Of a stretch of 64,000 bases of DNA, positions 41,792-49,830 are shown one piece after another (positions within the stretch are counted from its first letter, which is position 1; every line of letters starts with the position of its first letter). The translations under genes and the position numbers were made by a program. The stretch is from JBFMAI01 sp040755725 (GTDB lineage: Bacteria; Planctomycetota; Phycisphaerae; UBA1845; Fen-1342), in NCBI GenBank assembly GCA_040755725.1, contig JBFMAI010000020.1, positions 43,710-107,709 of the forward strand. Direction: 5' to 3'. Below the pieces are notes generated by a model. The model did no database searches, was not told where the DNA came from, and worked only from the letters and a program-made list of their open reading frames with translations.

Positions 41792-42570
41792 ACTCCTTGT
41801 TCGACGGGTTGCTCTGTATTGGCCAGCGGGTCCTCGCCGCGCGCGAACGCGGCGTAGAGGCCGTAATCCAGCGGGATTTCGTCCGGGAGGTTCAGGCGGT
41901 TTTTCGCGACGTGGGCCGGCCGCTCGGTCGTGCGGATGATCCGCTCACCGGTGCCGATGCCCTGGACGCGCTTGCGGTCGAACCCCTCGTTGGTGGTCTT
42001 CGTGTGGATGCGGTAGGTCGTGAACAAGACCTCATCGCACCACTCCTGCACCAGCGCCGAGGCCAGCTTCTGAAGCCGCGGGCTGTAACGGTCGTAGGTA
42101 TCGGTCTCCGGGTTGGCGAACTTCTCGATCTGGGCGTGGGCGATCAGGATGACGTGCATGCCGCGCTCGTTGCGCAGCGCATCGAGGCCGGCCAGCACCT
42201 CGCGCCAGTTGGTCAGCGCGAAGACGTACCCCTTGCCATAGCCGATGTCCTCGATGCTCTCGACGCCGCGCTTCTGGCACACGTCGGCCCAGATCAGCCG
42301 CTCCAGCCAGTCAAGCGAATCAATGACGACGGTGCGGTACTCGTGCGGCTCGGTGTAGAGCTCGCCCAGCGCCGCGATAACGTCGGCGTACTTGCCGGCG
42401 ACGGGGAAGCGCTCGCACTCGATGTTGCCGAGGCCATCTTCGGTCTGGATGAAGACAGGCCGCTCAGCCATCGATCCGAACGTCGATTTGCCGACGCCGT
42501 GCACCCCGTACATGAGCGTGCGACGCGGCGCGGCCACCTTGCCCCGTTGGATTTGTTCAAGCAGTTTCAT
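41788..42570 (-). CDS. Phage RecA-like AAA ATPase (Sak4/gp61-like)
   Basis: A 260-residue ATPase. Walker A GVHGVGKST at residues 22-30; Walker B VVIDSLDWLERLIW; a later MHVILIAHAQIEKF strand and Arg-rich KNRLNLP. This is the Sak4-type phage ATPase that, with its single-strand binding partner (here the DUF669 gene), promotes strand annealing or exchange. Asp of the Walker B and the HAQ sensor are present. It lies directly next to the DUF669 and PD-(D/E)XK nuclease genes, the classic phage recombination trio. Confidence 0.9.
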   Translation of the reverse strand: MKLLEQIQRGKVAAPRRTLMYGVHGVGKSTFGSMAERPVFIQTEDGLGNIECERFPVAGKYADVIAALGELYTEPHEYRTVVIDSLDWLERLIWADVCQKRGVESIEDIGYGKGYVFALTNWREVLAGLDALRNERGMHVILIAHAQIEKFANPETDTYDRYSPRLQKLASALVQEWCDEVLFTTYRIHTKTTNEGFDRKRVQGIGTGERIIRTTERPAHVAKNRLNLPDEIPLDYGLYAAFARGEDPLANTEQPVEQGV

Positions 42571-42680
42571 TCAGTTCTCCTTCGTTTGCCCGCGTCGTGA
42601 AGCCGAGGCCGGGGCCGCGCTGTGTTCCCGCCCAGCCCACTGGGCCGGGGTATGACGGCCGCGCGGCCCCGGGCCTCGAA

Positions 42681-43493
42681 TCACAGACGTTCGACCAGCC
42701 GGAGCGACTCGTAGCGCGTGAACCAGGCGCCGCTTTCACGGCAGCGCCGCAGGTCGGTCATGGCCTGTTCGTTGTCTCGCTGCGCTTCGTCGAGTACCGC
42801 AGGTACGATCCGCCACACGCCGCAGCGAAACGGCTCGCGCTTCTCGACCGCGACGATGTGAACCGGCAGGACGTGCCCCGAGACCGCAGCAACCAGGGCG
42901 CGGTAGAAGGCCACTTGGTGCAAGTAGCCGAACGCCCGCATCGAGAGCTCGAACGTGTCGAGCTCGTCGGCGGTCTTGAGGTCGACGATCCCGCCGCCGT
43001 CGATGGGGCTGATCCAGTCGATGCGCGCCTGGCAGCGGTGCCCTGCGTATTCGCCGCGCACCACGCCCTCGGCCACACCGTCGGCCAGCAGCTCCCGCGC
43101 GAAGACGTGACTCCTGGCCGAGGCCGCCATCTGCTCGACCAGCGCGGCTTGGGCGTCGGAAAGCACCGGCTTGTTCTGCTTCTCGGACCATTCGGCGAAC
43201 GCTTTCGTCAGCGAGCCGAACGGCTGGCCGGTCTTCGGGTTGATGGGACCCCCGACGGCGTACTCGCGCTGGTAGCGCTCGCGTCCCTCGAGAATCAGCG
43301 TGTGCGCTGCGCGACCGATCAGGTACGCCGTCGTGTCGCGCTCGGGCACGAGCCCAAGTTCCTTCTTGCGATACAGCAACGGGCAGCGCCGAAACTCGTT
43401 CAGGGCATGCGCCGACAGAAAGTCCTTCCCCTTGGCGTGATAAACGTCTGCCGGCTCACGAACGAGGAATCCGAGGTCGATGTCTGCGGCCAT
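42681..43493 (-). CDS. PD-(D/E)XK exonuclease (DUF3799/RecE-Cas4-like)
   Basis: A 270-residue nuclease from ATG 43493 (AGGG six bases upstream); ATG 43499 is possible. It opens with FLSAHALNEFRRCPLLYRKK and AYLIGRAAHTLILEGRERY, and its catalytic core has ARIDWISP, then GGIVDLKTADELDTFELSMR, the Asp...Asp-Leu-Lys of the PD-(D/E)XK family, followed by YLHQVAFYRALV. It is a 5'-3' exonuclease that makes recombination substrates for the annealing ATPase. First gene after 14-bp repeat copy 3. Confidence 0.9.
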   Translation of the reverse strand: MAADIDLGFLVREPADVYHAKGKDFLSAHALNEFRRCPLLYRKKELGLVPERDTTAYLIGRAAHTLILEGRERYQREYAVGGPINPKTGQPFGSLTKAFAEWSEKQNKPVLSDAQAALVEQMAASARSHVFARELLADGVAEGVVRGEYAGHRCQARIDWISPIDGGGIVDLKTADELDTFELSMRAFGYLHQVAFYRALVAAVSGHVLPVHIVAVEKREPFRCGVWRIVPAVLDEAQRDNEQAMTDLRRCRESGAWFTRYESLRLVERL

Positions 43494-43592
43494 GATCATC
43501 CCTGCCTGTTGCGACGCCACTTCGCGCTCCTCGGAGGCCCGCAGCGTCGCGTGCCCGGGCCTCCGAGGACTTTCACGAGCCGTGTGCTCTCT

Positions 43593-43606
43593 GGTTACCT
43601 ATGCCG
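43593..43606 (-). promoter_or_regulatory. 14-bp element-wide repeat, copy 3
   Basis: CGGCATAGGTAACC on the minus strand, 100 bp before the start of the nuclease gene and 21 bp beyond the end of the sigma-like gene. This gap of about 130 bp has no gene. The repeat probably starts or controls the replication/recombination operon. Confidence 0.6.
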
Positions 43607-43626
43607 CGCCGGGCCGCGCTGCCCGG

Positions 43627-44208
43627 TCAGTCGTGTCCGAGACCGGCTTTTTCGAAGTGAATGCGAGCCCGGGCCAGTGTATTGAGAACTTGGCGGCGGG
43701 ATCGGCCGAAGGCTCGGGCGGCGCTGGCCACGCCGTGCTCGGCCGCGTGGATCAGGATCGCCCGGTCTTCCGGCTGCACGTTCTGCATGGCATGCTGAAC
43801 AGCTTCGCGCAGTTCGAGCTGCTCGACGGGAGACTGGGGATCCGTTTGGGTCAGCCGCCGGCCATCCTCTTCCAGCAGCACCTGACCCAGTGTGGTGACG
43901 TCGCCGTCACACTCCACGGGCGTGCCCTCCAGGGAAACCGCCTTGTAGGACTCGCGGCGCTTATCCCGTTCACGGTAGCGCAGCTCCATCCCCACCCAGG
44001 TGTTGATGGCGTTGGTGACGAAGGCCTCCAGGTTGCCCCGCACGGGGTCGAACAGGTGCGCCTTCTCCAGGAGGTACAGGCGCATGCTCTGTCGGATGTC
44101 GTCGTAATCCGACCGGGAGAAGTCGGATCGCCGGCAGAGCTGACGGGCCTTGATGCGGATGAGAGTGACGGTGAAGGGGTCCGAAACGATATCGTGGCGC
44201 TCGGCCAT
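43627..44208 (-). CDS. Sigma-70-like factor of the prophage (193 aa)
   Basis: Residues 1-105 resemble sigma region 2: VTLIRIKARQLCRRSDFSRS, then SDYDDIRQSMRLYLLEKAHL, FDPVRGNLEAFVTNAINTWV. Residues 130-185 resemble region 4: SPVEQLELREAVQHAMQNVQ, then PEDRAILIHAAEHGVASAAR and FGRSRRQVLNTLARARIHFE. The gene is preceded by TGAGGAATC. It is likely an RNA polymerase-directing factor for phage genes; the promoter it reads could be the 14-bp repeat just downstream. It is diverged from standard ECF factors. Confidence 0.75.
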   Translation of the reverse strand: MAERHDIVSDPFTVTLIRIKARQLCRRSDFSRSDYDDIRQSMRLYLLEKAHLFDPVRGNLEAFVTNAINTWVGMELRYRERDKRRESYKAVSLEGTPVECDGDVTTLGQVLLEEDGRRLTQTDPQSPVEQLELREAVQHAMQNVQPEDRAILIHAAEHGVASAARAFGRSRRQVLNTLARARIHFEKAGLGHD

Positions 44209-44371
44209 GATTCCTCAAGGCCGGTCCACTTGCTCCCGGACCAATCAGCGATCACACGTCGAAGTCTGTGCCGCGACAACATGCCGCGAGGAGAACACAG
44301 GTGCGGTCGTGACTGGCCGGTATGAGCCGGCCGGCCTCGACCGAGGCCCGCGGTGTCGCGGTTGGCGCATG

Positions 44372-44394
44372 AAAACGCGAGCCGTCGGCTCGCG
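44372..44394 (-). terminator. Rho-independent terminator after the unknown gene pair
   Basis: On the minus strand CGCGAGCC-GAC-GGCTCGCG is followed directly by TTTT. The 8-bp stem lies 33 bp past the end of the 328-residue protein gene. The gap 44209-44426 otherwise holds no gene. Confidence 0.8.
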
Positions 44395-44426
44395 CGGGTG
44401 TCCCCTAAGTTGTTGCTGATAAGGGG

Positions 44427-45413
44427 TTAACGTCGCTCGATGAATTTCTTCGACCTGTCGCGGCGTTGCGACGCGACAGTTCTTGCGACCGATGCCGAGT
44501 CCTCGTCGGAGATGACGTCGGCTTGCCCGCCGTGACGATCGACCGCGCGGCGGACCTTGTCCTTGCTGATCGGCTGGCCGGTCTCGCGGGTCAGTGCCTC
44601 CGCCGCCTTGCGATAGGAACCTTGCTCCTTGTAGGCCGCCGCATACGCATCGTCGGTGAGTAGCGACTTGATCTCGGCCTTCACCTGCCTCCGGACCATT
44701 TTCTTTCCCGTCGGCCCCAGCGCGATCGCTTGCGAGGATGCGGCGCGATCGTCGGTGGCTCCAACGGCGTCGACCATCGCCACGACATCCAGAACAGGCT
44801 GATCACCGTCCCAGGTCATGACCTCACTCAGCGGGATCACCGCCGGGACCGAGCCAGACCAGACCCGAGTATCGGGGACGTGCTGGGGGACCAGCACGAT
44901 GGCGCGACCGCCGGCGCCGATATGGGCCTCGACGGCCGGGGCGTCATCATCCTGCATTCGCCGGGCGAAGACGACCTCACGCGTGTTGCCACTGCCGGGC
45001 GGCCAGGGCGTACGCCCCAGCCTGTACAACCGGTCCGCGACGACCGGTTTCGGTTTTCCTCTGAGCCCAAGCGCCCCGGCCAGGACGGCCGCCAAGCCAG
45101 CAAGGTCCACCTGCCAGCCGTTGCACATCTCCGGCTGGACCTCGACGCGCATCGACTCCGGACACCAGATGTAGAAGCGTCTCGTTCCATCCGGACCGGC
45201 GCGAATCGTGACCGGCTCGATGTGCCCATCGGTGCAGTTGGGGCACGGAGCGTAGAGCCCACCCGGTCCGCGACGGAGCAGTTTGAGATGGCAGAATTGT
45301 CCGAGCGACCCCGGCGGCCAGAGGGCAATCTCAGCGTGATCGAAGACTCGCCCCTGGTCGTCGGCTGCGGCCAGAATCAACCCAAGCAGGTCAGTGTTCG
45401 TCATCATCGTCAA
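44427..45413 (-). CDS. Uncharacterised protein with zinc-binding cysteines and helix-turn-helix tail (328 aa)
   Basis: Near residue 55 is YAPCPNCTDGHIEP followed by FYIWCPESMRVEVQPEMC, a zinc-ribbon-like set of cysteines. Central residues 150-240 are alpha/beta. The C-terminal part has a helix-turn-helix: YKEQGSYRKAAEALTRETGQ, then PISKDKVRRAVDRHGGQ, and a basic end. It overlaps the preceding gene by 23 bases, so the two are coupled. It may be a DNA-binding regulator or sensor. I do not recognise the family. Confidence 0.72.
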   Translation of the reverse strand: MTMMTNTDLLGLILAAADDQGRVFDHAEIALWPPGSLGQFCHLKLLRRGPGGLYAPCPNCTDGHIEPVTIRAGPDGTRRFYIWCPESMRVEVQPEMCNGWQVDLAGLAAVLAGALGLRGKPKPVVADRLYRLGRTPWPPGSGNTREVVFARRMQDDDAPAVEAHIGAGGRAIVLVPQHVPDTRVWSGSVPAVIPLSEVMTWDGDQPVLDVVAMVDAVGATDDRAASSQAIALGPTGKKMVRRQVKAEIKSLLTDDAYAAAYKEQGSYRKAAEALTRETGQPISKDKVRRAVDRHGGQADVISDEDSASVARTVASQRRDRSKKFIERR

Positions 45414-46587
45414 CGACGACCTCCCACAGCTTCAGACAGCGTTCGCCGACCACCCGCTGTTCGTCGGGCTTGCTCTTGAGGTTGCAGGAATTCGGAACCA
45501 AAACATCGAACGTCAGTGTCGGCTGCCGACCGGGGCCATCGTGCCGGAACTTGAGATGAAAGTTCGCCTGAAGCACGCGCGTGCCGCCTGCGGTGATGAT
45601 GCCGGCTTTGAGCCACCGTTCCATCTTGCGGTAGATGTCGTTGGGCTGGGCTTTGGGGTCCGCCTTGACCTCGATGTAGCCGCCGCTGCCGGGAGGCGCC
45701 AGGCGCAGACGTGTAATCCGGGCCTGCTCAACACCGTCCTGCGGATCGGTCGGCAGTGGGAAATCAGGGGTCAACAGGTGATCCAGACGGAACGACGGGC
45801 GCAACGGATCAACCGGATCGACATCCTCGCCGAGCACCGCCTGGCAGAATGCCGCCTGGAGTGGCTCCCATACCTTCTTGCCGCCCTGGGCGAAGAGCTC
45901 CATCGACCCGTCGTCGCGGTTGTACACGAAGACGTTCTCGAAGGCGTAGCGGTCTGCACGCACCGAGGGCTCGTCGCCGTCGCCATCGAACACGAGCCGC
46001 TTGTCGGGATAGTCGTCGAGATACGCGAAGAAGTAGTCCGAGCCGCCTGATCGCTGGTAGTGCGCCACGTGACAGTGTCTGCCGCGCATCTGCGTCGGAC
46101 CATAGAACGAAGTCAATGCCTGCGCCAGCGTCTCACGCAGGGTCTGATCAACCGTGATCTGCTTCCTGGGCAAGCCGTTGCGGCGGTTCCAATAGCGCCC
46201 GGCCGCGAGGGCGTCGGCGCGGGCGAACATCGCCGCCTCATCGAACGCCTCCGGCACGTGTAGGTACATCCACATCGCCTTGTCGGCCTTACTCACCTGG
46301 ACCTTGAACTCGTCGGCCCGCTCCGGGCAGCGCCACAGCATCTCCTCCGCAAGTACCGCCAGCCCACGGTGGTCGGCCAGCTCGTTGACGTCGCGGAGAA
46401 TCACCTGCACTTTGAGCTTCTGTTGCTCGGGCAGCGCTTGCCACCCCTCGAATATGGGCTCGATCCTGTGCTCGGTCAGGTCATCCCACGGCACGTTGGC
46501 GAGTTCGCTGCGGCGGGTGAAGAACTCGCGCAGCAGGGGATTGGCGATGTGCTTGAGGACTTTTCGCGGATCAAACGGCTTGGCCAT
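45391..46587 (-). CDS. Uncharacterised protein (398 aa), partner of the zinc/HTH protein
   Basis: A soluble protein: KPFDPRKVLKHIANPLLREF, then HRIEPIFEGWQALPEQQKLK, AEEMLWRCPERADEFKVQVS, and a beta-rich C-terminal part (TFDVLVPNSCNLKSKPDEQR) ending with an acidic VVVDDDDEH tail. ATG 46587 follows GGAGCCATCGGT. It stands divergent to the sigma/ImmA cassette across a 262-bp control region. No catalytic signature or homology is recognised. Possible roles are an accessory defence or regulatory function of the element. Confidence 0.72.
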   Translation of the reverse strand: MAKPFDPRKVLKHIANPLLREFFTRRSELANVPWDDLTEHRIEPIFEGWQALPEQQKLKVQVILRDVNELADHRGLAVLAEEMLWRCPERADEFKVQVSKADKAMWMYLHVPEAFDEAAMFARADALAAGRYWNRRNGLPRKQITVDQTLRETLAQALTSFYGPTQMRGRHCHVAHYQRSGGSDYFFAYLDDYPDKRLVFDGDGDEPSVRADRYAFENVFVYNRDDGSMELFAQGGKKVWEPLQAAFCQAVLGEDVDPVDPLRPSFRLDHLLTPDFPLPTDPQDGVEQARITRLRLAPPGSGGYIEVKADPKAQPNDIYRKMERWLKAGIITAGGTRVLQANFHLKFRHDGPGRQPTLTFDVLVPNSCNLKSKPDEQRVVGERCLKLWEVVVDDDDEH

Positions 46588-46761
46588 ACCGATGGCTCCT
46601 CGCTCCGCAGAGTTCGCGGTCCGGCGCGAGGCGGAGCTCCCGCGTGGCCGCCGAGTCCGCCCGGTAGCGATTGGCCCGCGCAGCGGATAGATTGGTGCCG
46701 GACCGCCTCGGCGAGAGGGCGGAACACCCGTCCCCTCGTAGCGATTACGCCAGCGGGAACC

Positions 46762-46814
46762 GCAGCCTTAACCGGGCTGAAGCTGTTTTTTTGGCGCCCC
46801 CGAGTTAAGGCTGC
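46762..46814. promoter_or_regulatory. Divergent control region with 11-bp inverted repeat
   Basis: GCAGCCTTAAC (46762-46772) and GTTAAGGCTGC (46804-46814) are perfect arms separated by 31 bases that include a run of seven T. They lie 35 bp before the sigma factor start at 46849, in the gap shared with the divergent gene at 46587. They look like two operator half-sites of a dimer, or a hairpin in the sigma leader. Confidence 0.6.
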
Positions 46815-46848
46815 CACGTAGTCCTGATGACGGCAGAAGGTGGGTGCG

Positions 46849-47463
46849 ATGGCAGACGACGAACCGACGGTCGGCGATTCGGACATCGTCCTGATGATGG
46901 CAATGCAGGATCGGGAGGGCCTGTGCCTCCTGATCGAGCAGTACGGCGGCCGTTTGAAGGCCTTCCTCTACAAGCGGTTCGGGGGCATCCTCCAGGAAGG
47001 CGAGCTGGCCGAGGCCCTGAACGTGGCGTTCTATAGCATCTGGCGGTTCGCGGATCGCTACGACGAGAGCAAGGGCACGCTCGCTTCATGGTGCATTCGC
47101 ATCGCCCAGAACGCGGCCAAGGACATCATCAGGCGAGAGACGAAGTACCGCGACAAGAACCTGGAGTACGACCCCAACTACGACCCCGCTGACCCACACG
47201 AAGACGACGCGGCGGGACGGGCAGACGATGCCGAGGACCCCACGCTTGACCACCTGCGTCAAGCCATCCAGAAGCTGCCACCGCTTCAAAAGGCGATCAT
47301 CGAGGCAGACCTGGCCGCCGGCGGGTTGGCGGACGCGGGCCGCTTGGCGGAGATTCACGGCACGAGCATCAACAGCATCTACGTGTCCCGAGCCAAGGCC
47401 CGTGAAACCCTCAGAAAGCAGGTCGAGCGGCTCAGCCGCCAGCCTGCTGGCAAGAGGAGATAG
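46849..47463 (+). CDS. RNA polymerase sigma factor, ECF-like (204 aa)
   Basis: Region 2 lies at about residues 15-105: VLMMAMQDREGLCLLIEQYG, ILQEGELAEALNVAFYSIWR, FADRYDESKGTLASWCIRIA. An acidic linker (YDPADPHEDDAAGRADDAED) precedes region 4: LRQAIQKLPPLQKAIIEADL and AEIHGTSINSIYVSRAKARE. ATG 46849 follows GAAGGTGG. First of a three-gene cassette with an acidic protein and an ImmA/IrrE protease; the protease may degrade a repressor or anti-sigma factor. This is a known type of regulatory arrangement, but not with this exact gene set. Confidence 0.85.
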   Translation: MADDEPTVGDSDIVLMMAMQDREGLCLLIEQYGGRLKAFLYKRFGGILQEGELAEALNVAFYSIWRFADRYDESKGTLASWCIRIAQNAAKDIIRRETKYRDKNLEYDPNYDPADPHEDDAAGRADDAEDPTLDHLRQAIQKLPPLQKAIIEADLAAGGLADAGRLAEIHGTSINSIYVSRAKARETLRKQVERLSRQPAGKRR

Positions 47464-47465
47464 CC

Positions 47466-47870
47466 ATGAACCATGAAGCAGATAAGTTCTGGCAGAAGGT
47501 GGCGAAGGGCCTGGCGCGCCGGTCAGGCTACGCCCCTCTGACGCCGGAAGAAGCGCAGAAGGAGTTCGAGTCGCTGCCGGACACCAAGCTCTCCGAAGCG
47601 GAGATCGACGCAATCGTTGACCAGGTGACTTCGGGCGAGCTTGCCGTCTGGACGCCCACTCCGCCGGCCGACGACACGACCGACTTCGACCGCGAGGCCA
47701 TCGAGGAGGATGTGCTGCAGCTCAACCGTAACGAGGGGCAGGCCGACGCGGAAACCGACAAACTGCTGGACGAACTGCGCCGCAAGGCGCTTGAGGATGG
47801 ACAAGCCGATGGGCAGGAAGACTCGACTGGAGTGGGCGGAGATCAGGAACCGCCAGAACATGGCGATTGA
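47466..47870 (+). CDS. Acidic protein between sigma factor and ImmA/IrrE gene (134 aa)
   Basis: Begins two bases after the sigma stop (MNHEADKFWQKVAKGLARRS) and overlaps the next gene by 74 bases. The N-terminal part has a helix and APLTPEEAQKEFESLP; the rest is very acidic and helical (LDELRRKALEDGQADGQEDS). No DNA-binding motif is visible. Its place suggests an anti-sigma, chaperone or ImmA substrate, but this is not shown. Confidence 0.75.
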   Translation: MNHEADKFWQKVAKGLARRSGYAPLTPEEAQKEFESLPDTKLSEAEIDAIVDQVTSGELAVWTPTPPADDTTDFDREAIEEDVLQLNRNEGQADAETDKLLDELRRKALEDGQADGQEDSTGVGGDQEPPEHGD

Positions 47871-48702
47871 GCGGGCCGCCGAAGTGCTGGGTGCACTGCG
47901 ATTGACGGCCGCGCCAGTCGATCCGCTGGCTGTGGCCGCCAGCGAGAAGCCGCTGCTCTCGGCCGTGGGGGCGGATTTTCGGGATCGGTTTGACGGCCAG
48001 TTGGAGTACCACCGATCCAAGAACCGCTTCCTGCTCTTCTACAACACGAAGTACGACATTCACGCACCGGCAGGCGAGCATCACCCGCGCACGCGGTTTT
48101 CGGTCGCCCATGAGTTGGGACACTACTTCATCGAGGCCCATGGCGCGTTCCTGCGGCGCACCGGCAAGTCCCACCCGTCCCAGGGCGAGTTCCTGAGCGA
48201 CCGGATCATTGAGACGGAAGCCGACGCGTTCGCCGCCGGTCTGCTCATGCCCGCCAGCCTGCTCGCGCCGATGGTCAATGAAGGCGAGATGTCGTTTGCG
48301 GACATTGAGAGGTGGGCGAGGGAGTTCAGGACCTCGGTGACCAGCACTGCCCGGCGCGCCGTCGAGCTGTCACACTTCCCCTGCGCCCTGATCGGGGTGC
48401 GTGAGGGGCGCGTGGCGTACAGCTTCCACTCGCAGGCGATGATCGACGGCGGCTGCTACCCGCGCCCACGCGGCAGCGATCTGCCGCCGGATGCTCGATC
48501 AAAGTGGCAGGCGTTTGTGGACGGCAACCTGTCGAATGGCAAGGGACAGGCGTTCGCGCGTGCCTGGTGCCAGACCTATGATAACGACCGCGCCGCCGAG
48601 GCCCCCGTGTACGAGTATTACTACGGTGTGCCGTCGATGGAGACGTTGCTCGTCCTTCTCTCCGCTCCCGAAGAAGAGCTTTTCCCCGACGAGGATGAGT
48701 GA
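47797..48702 (+). CDS. ImmA/IrrE family metallo-endopeptidase
   Basis: A 301-residue protein. Zinc site HELGH at residues 105-109, third ligand in IIETEADAFAAGLLMP. A helix follows with MPASLLAPMVNEGEMSFADI and a C-terminal domain of about 100 residues with beta strands and YEYYYGVPSMETLLVLLS. ATG 47797 or 47809 can serve as start. ImmA-type proteases cleave phage repressors (as in ICEBs1 and Deinococcus IrrE), switching on the element or stress response; here a target could be a product of this cassette. Confidence 0.88.
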   Translation: MDKPMGRKTRLEWAEIRNRQNMAIERAAEVLGALRLTAAPVDPLAVAASEKPLLSAVGADFRDRFDGQLEYHRSKNRFLLFYNTKYDIHAPAGEHHPRTRFSVAHELGHYFIEAHGAFLRRTGKSHPSQGEFLSDRIIETEADAFAAGLLMPASLLAPMVNEGEMSFADIERWAREFRTSVTSTARRAVELSHFPCALIGVREGRVAYSFHSQAMIDGGCYPRPRGSDLPPDARSKWQAFVDGNLSNGKGQAFARAWCQTYDNDRAAEAPVYEYYYGVPSMETLLVLLSAPEEELFPDEDE

Positions 48703-48975
48703 GACGGCGGCTGTCAGGCCGGCGCAACCGCCGCGACAAGGGCGCTTCGGTAGGCCGTCTCCGAGGGAGCGACTACGGTAGGCCGAAGCGGCGCCCGACT
48801 GCCGGAGGCCACGAGCCATCCCGCGGACCCGGCTGCGAACATTGTGAGCGATCGCTGATCCGTTTAGCATGTCTCTGGACGGTGTCCCCGGCAGCGGGGC
48901 CATCCGGCAGCGTGGTGGCCGACGAGGCGTTGCTGACACGCATCCATCGACTTGCAGAATGGAGAGCATAAAGCA

Positions 48976-49830
48976 ATGGCGAGGCATCGAACCACCCATG
49001 CAAGCCGCCCACAGATCACGTACCCGACGTGTGTCCGGCACCTTGAACCTCGCAAGGATGTGCGGCTGCGACACTTCTTCCTGTGTACGGCGTGCGCCCG
49101 GAAGTGGATCAGCGAAGCCTTCGCTGGGAACCAGCCCCTCTACGAAGGGGACCGGGTCAACGGATACTGCCAGCTATGCAACGTGAAGCAGGTGGTCCGG
49201 CTCCACACTTGGTTCCTTTGCGACATCTGCGACCGCGTAGCGCGGTCGATCGGACGGAACCACGTCGCCGAACAGGCCATCCTCGACTTCTGGCGCGGGT
49301 CCGTTCAATCCACGTATCCGCATCTGATCATCGAGCAGAATGACCCCTCCGCCCTCCGGCCCCGCCGCAACACCGACGCGACGGGCGAGGGCCCACTCGA
49401 TTTCCTTGTCAGGGACACGCGCAGTGGGGCCGTCGTCTTCGGCATAGAAAACAAGACCGGACGGAGTTCCATCCGCGACATGAGCGCGTTCCAGCTGGAT
49501 GTGTCCGATTGCGACTCGATCCTCCACCATGTGCGGGAGCTAACGATCCCAGCCTACGTGATCCATGCTCAGGTGCTGGAAATCTGGGAGCCACCGACGC
49601 AGGGGTATCAGACGGTGAGCCTCTGGTGGTCCGACATCTACCAGATGACCGAACACTTCCGGGAAGTCCGTATGCGCAGGGACGAGCAACGGGGCGCTGC
49701 GTATTTCAGCAAGCGCGCGTTTCAGGGCATCGAAACGCTTGCCAATTCTCTCGTGAACGAAACCGGTGAGCTGACCCTGGTCGCGATGTTCCAGGCTGGT
49801 GGCATTCCCCGGATGTATCAAACCGACTGA
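48976..49830 (+). CDS. Type II restriction endonuclease (zinc-ribbon, PD-(D/E)XK)
   Basis: A 284-residue protein from ATG 48976, with GGAGAG nine bases upstream. Cys pairs C37/C40, C65/C68 and C82/C85 form one or two zinc fingers. Nuclease motif GPLDFLVRDTRSGAVVFGIE followed by NKTG supplies Asp142, Glu158 and Lys160. The gene is tail-to-tail with the methyltransferase, overlapping by 13 bases, the usual pairing of type II R-M systems. The recognition sequence is unknown. It may also be homologous to zinc-finger REases such as those related to BsaWI-like groups; I cannot place it. Confidence 0.78.
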   Translation: MARHRTTHASRPQITYPTCVRHLEPRKDVRLRHFFLCTACARKWISEAFAGNQPLYEGDRVNGYCQLCNVKQVVRLHTWFLCDICDRVARSIGRNHVAEQAILDFWRGSVQSTYPHLIIEQNDPSALRPRRNTDATGEGPLDFLVRDTRSGAVVFGIENKTGRSSIRDMSAFQLDVSDCDSILHHVRELTIPAYVIHAQVLEIWEPPTQGYQTVSLWWSDIYQMTEHFREVRMRRDEQRGAAYFSKRAFQGIETLANSLVNETGELTLVAMFQAGGIPRMYQTD

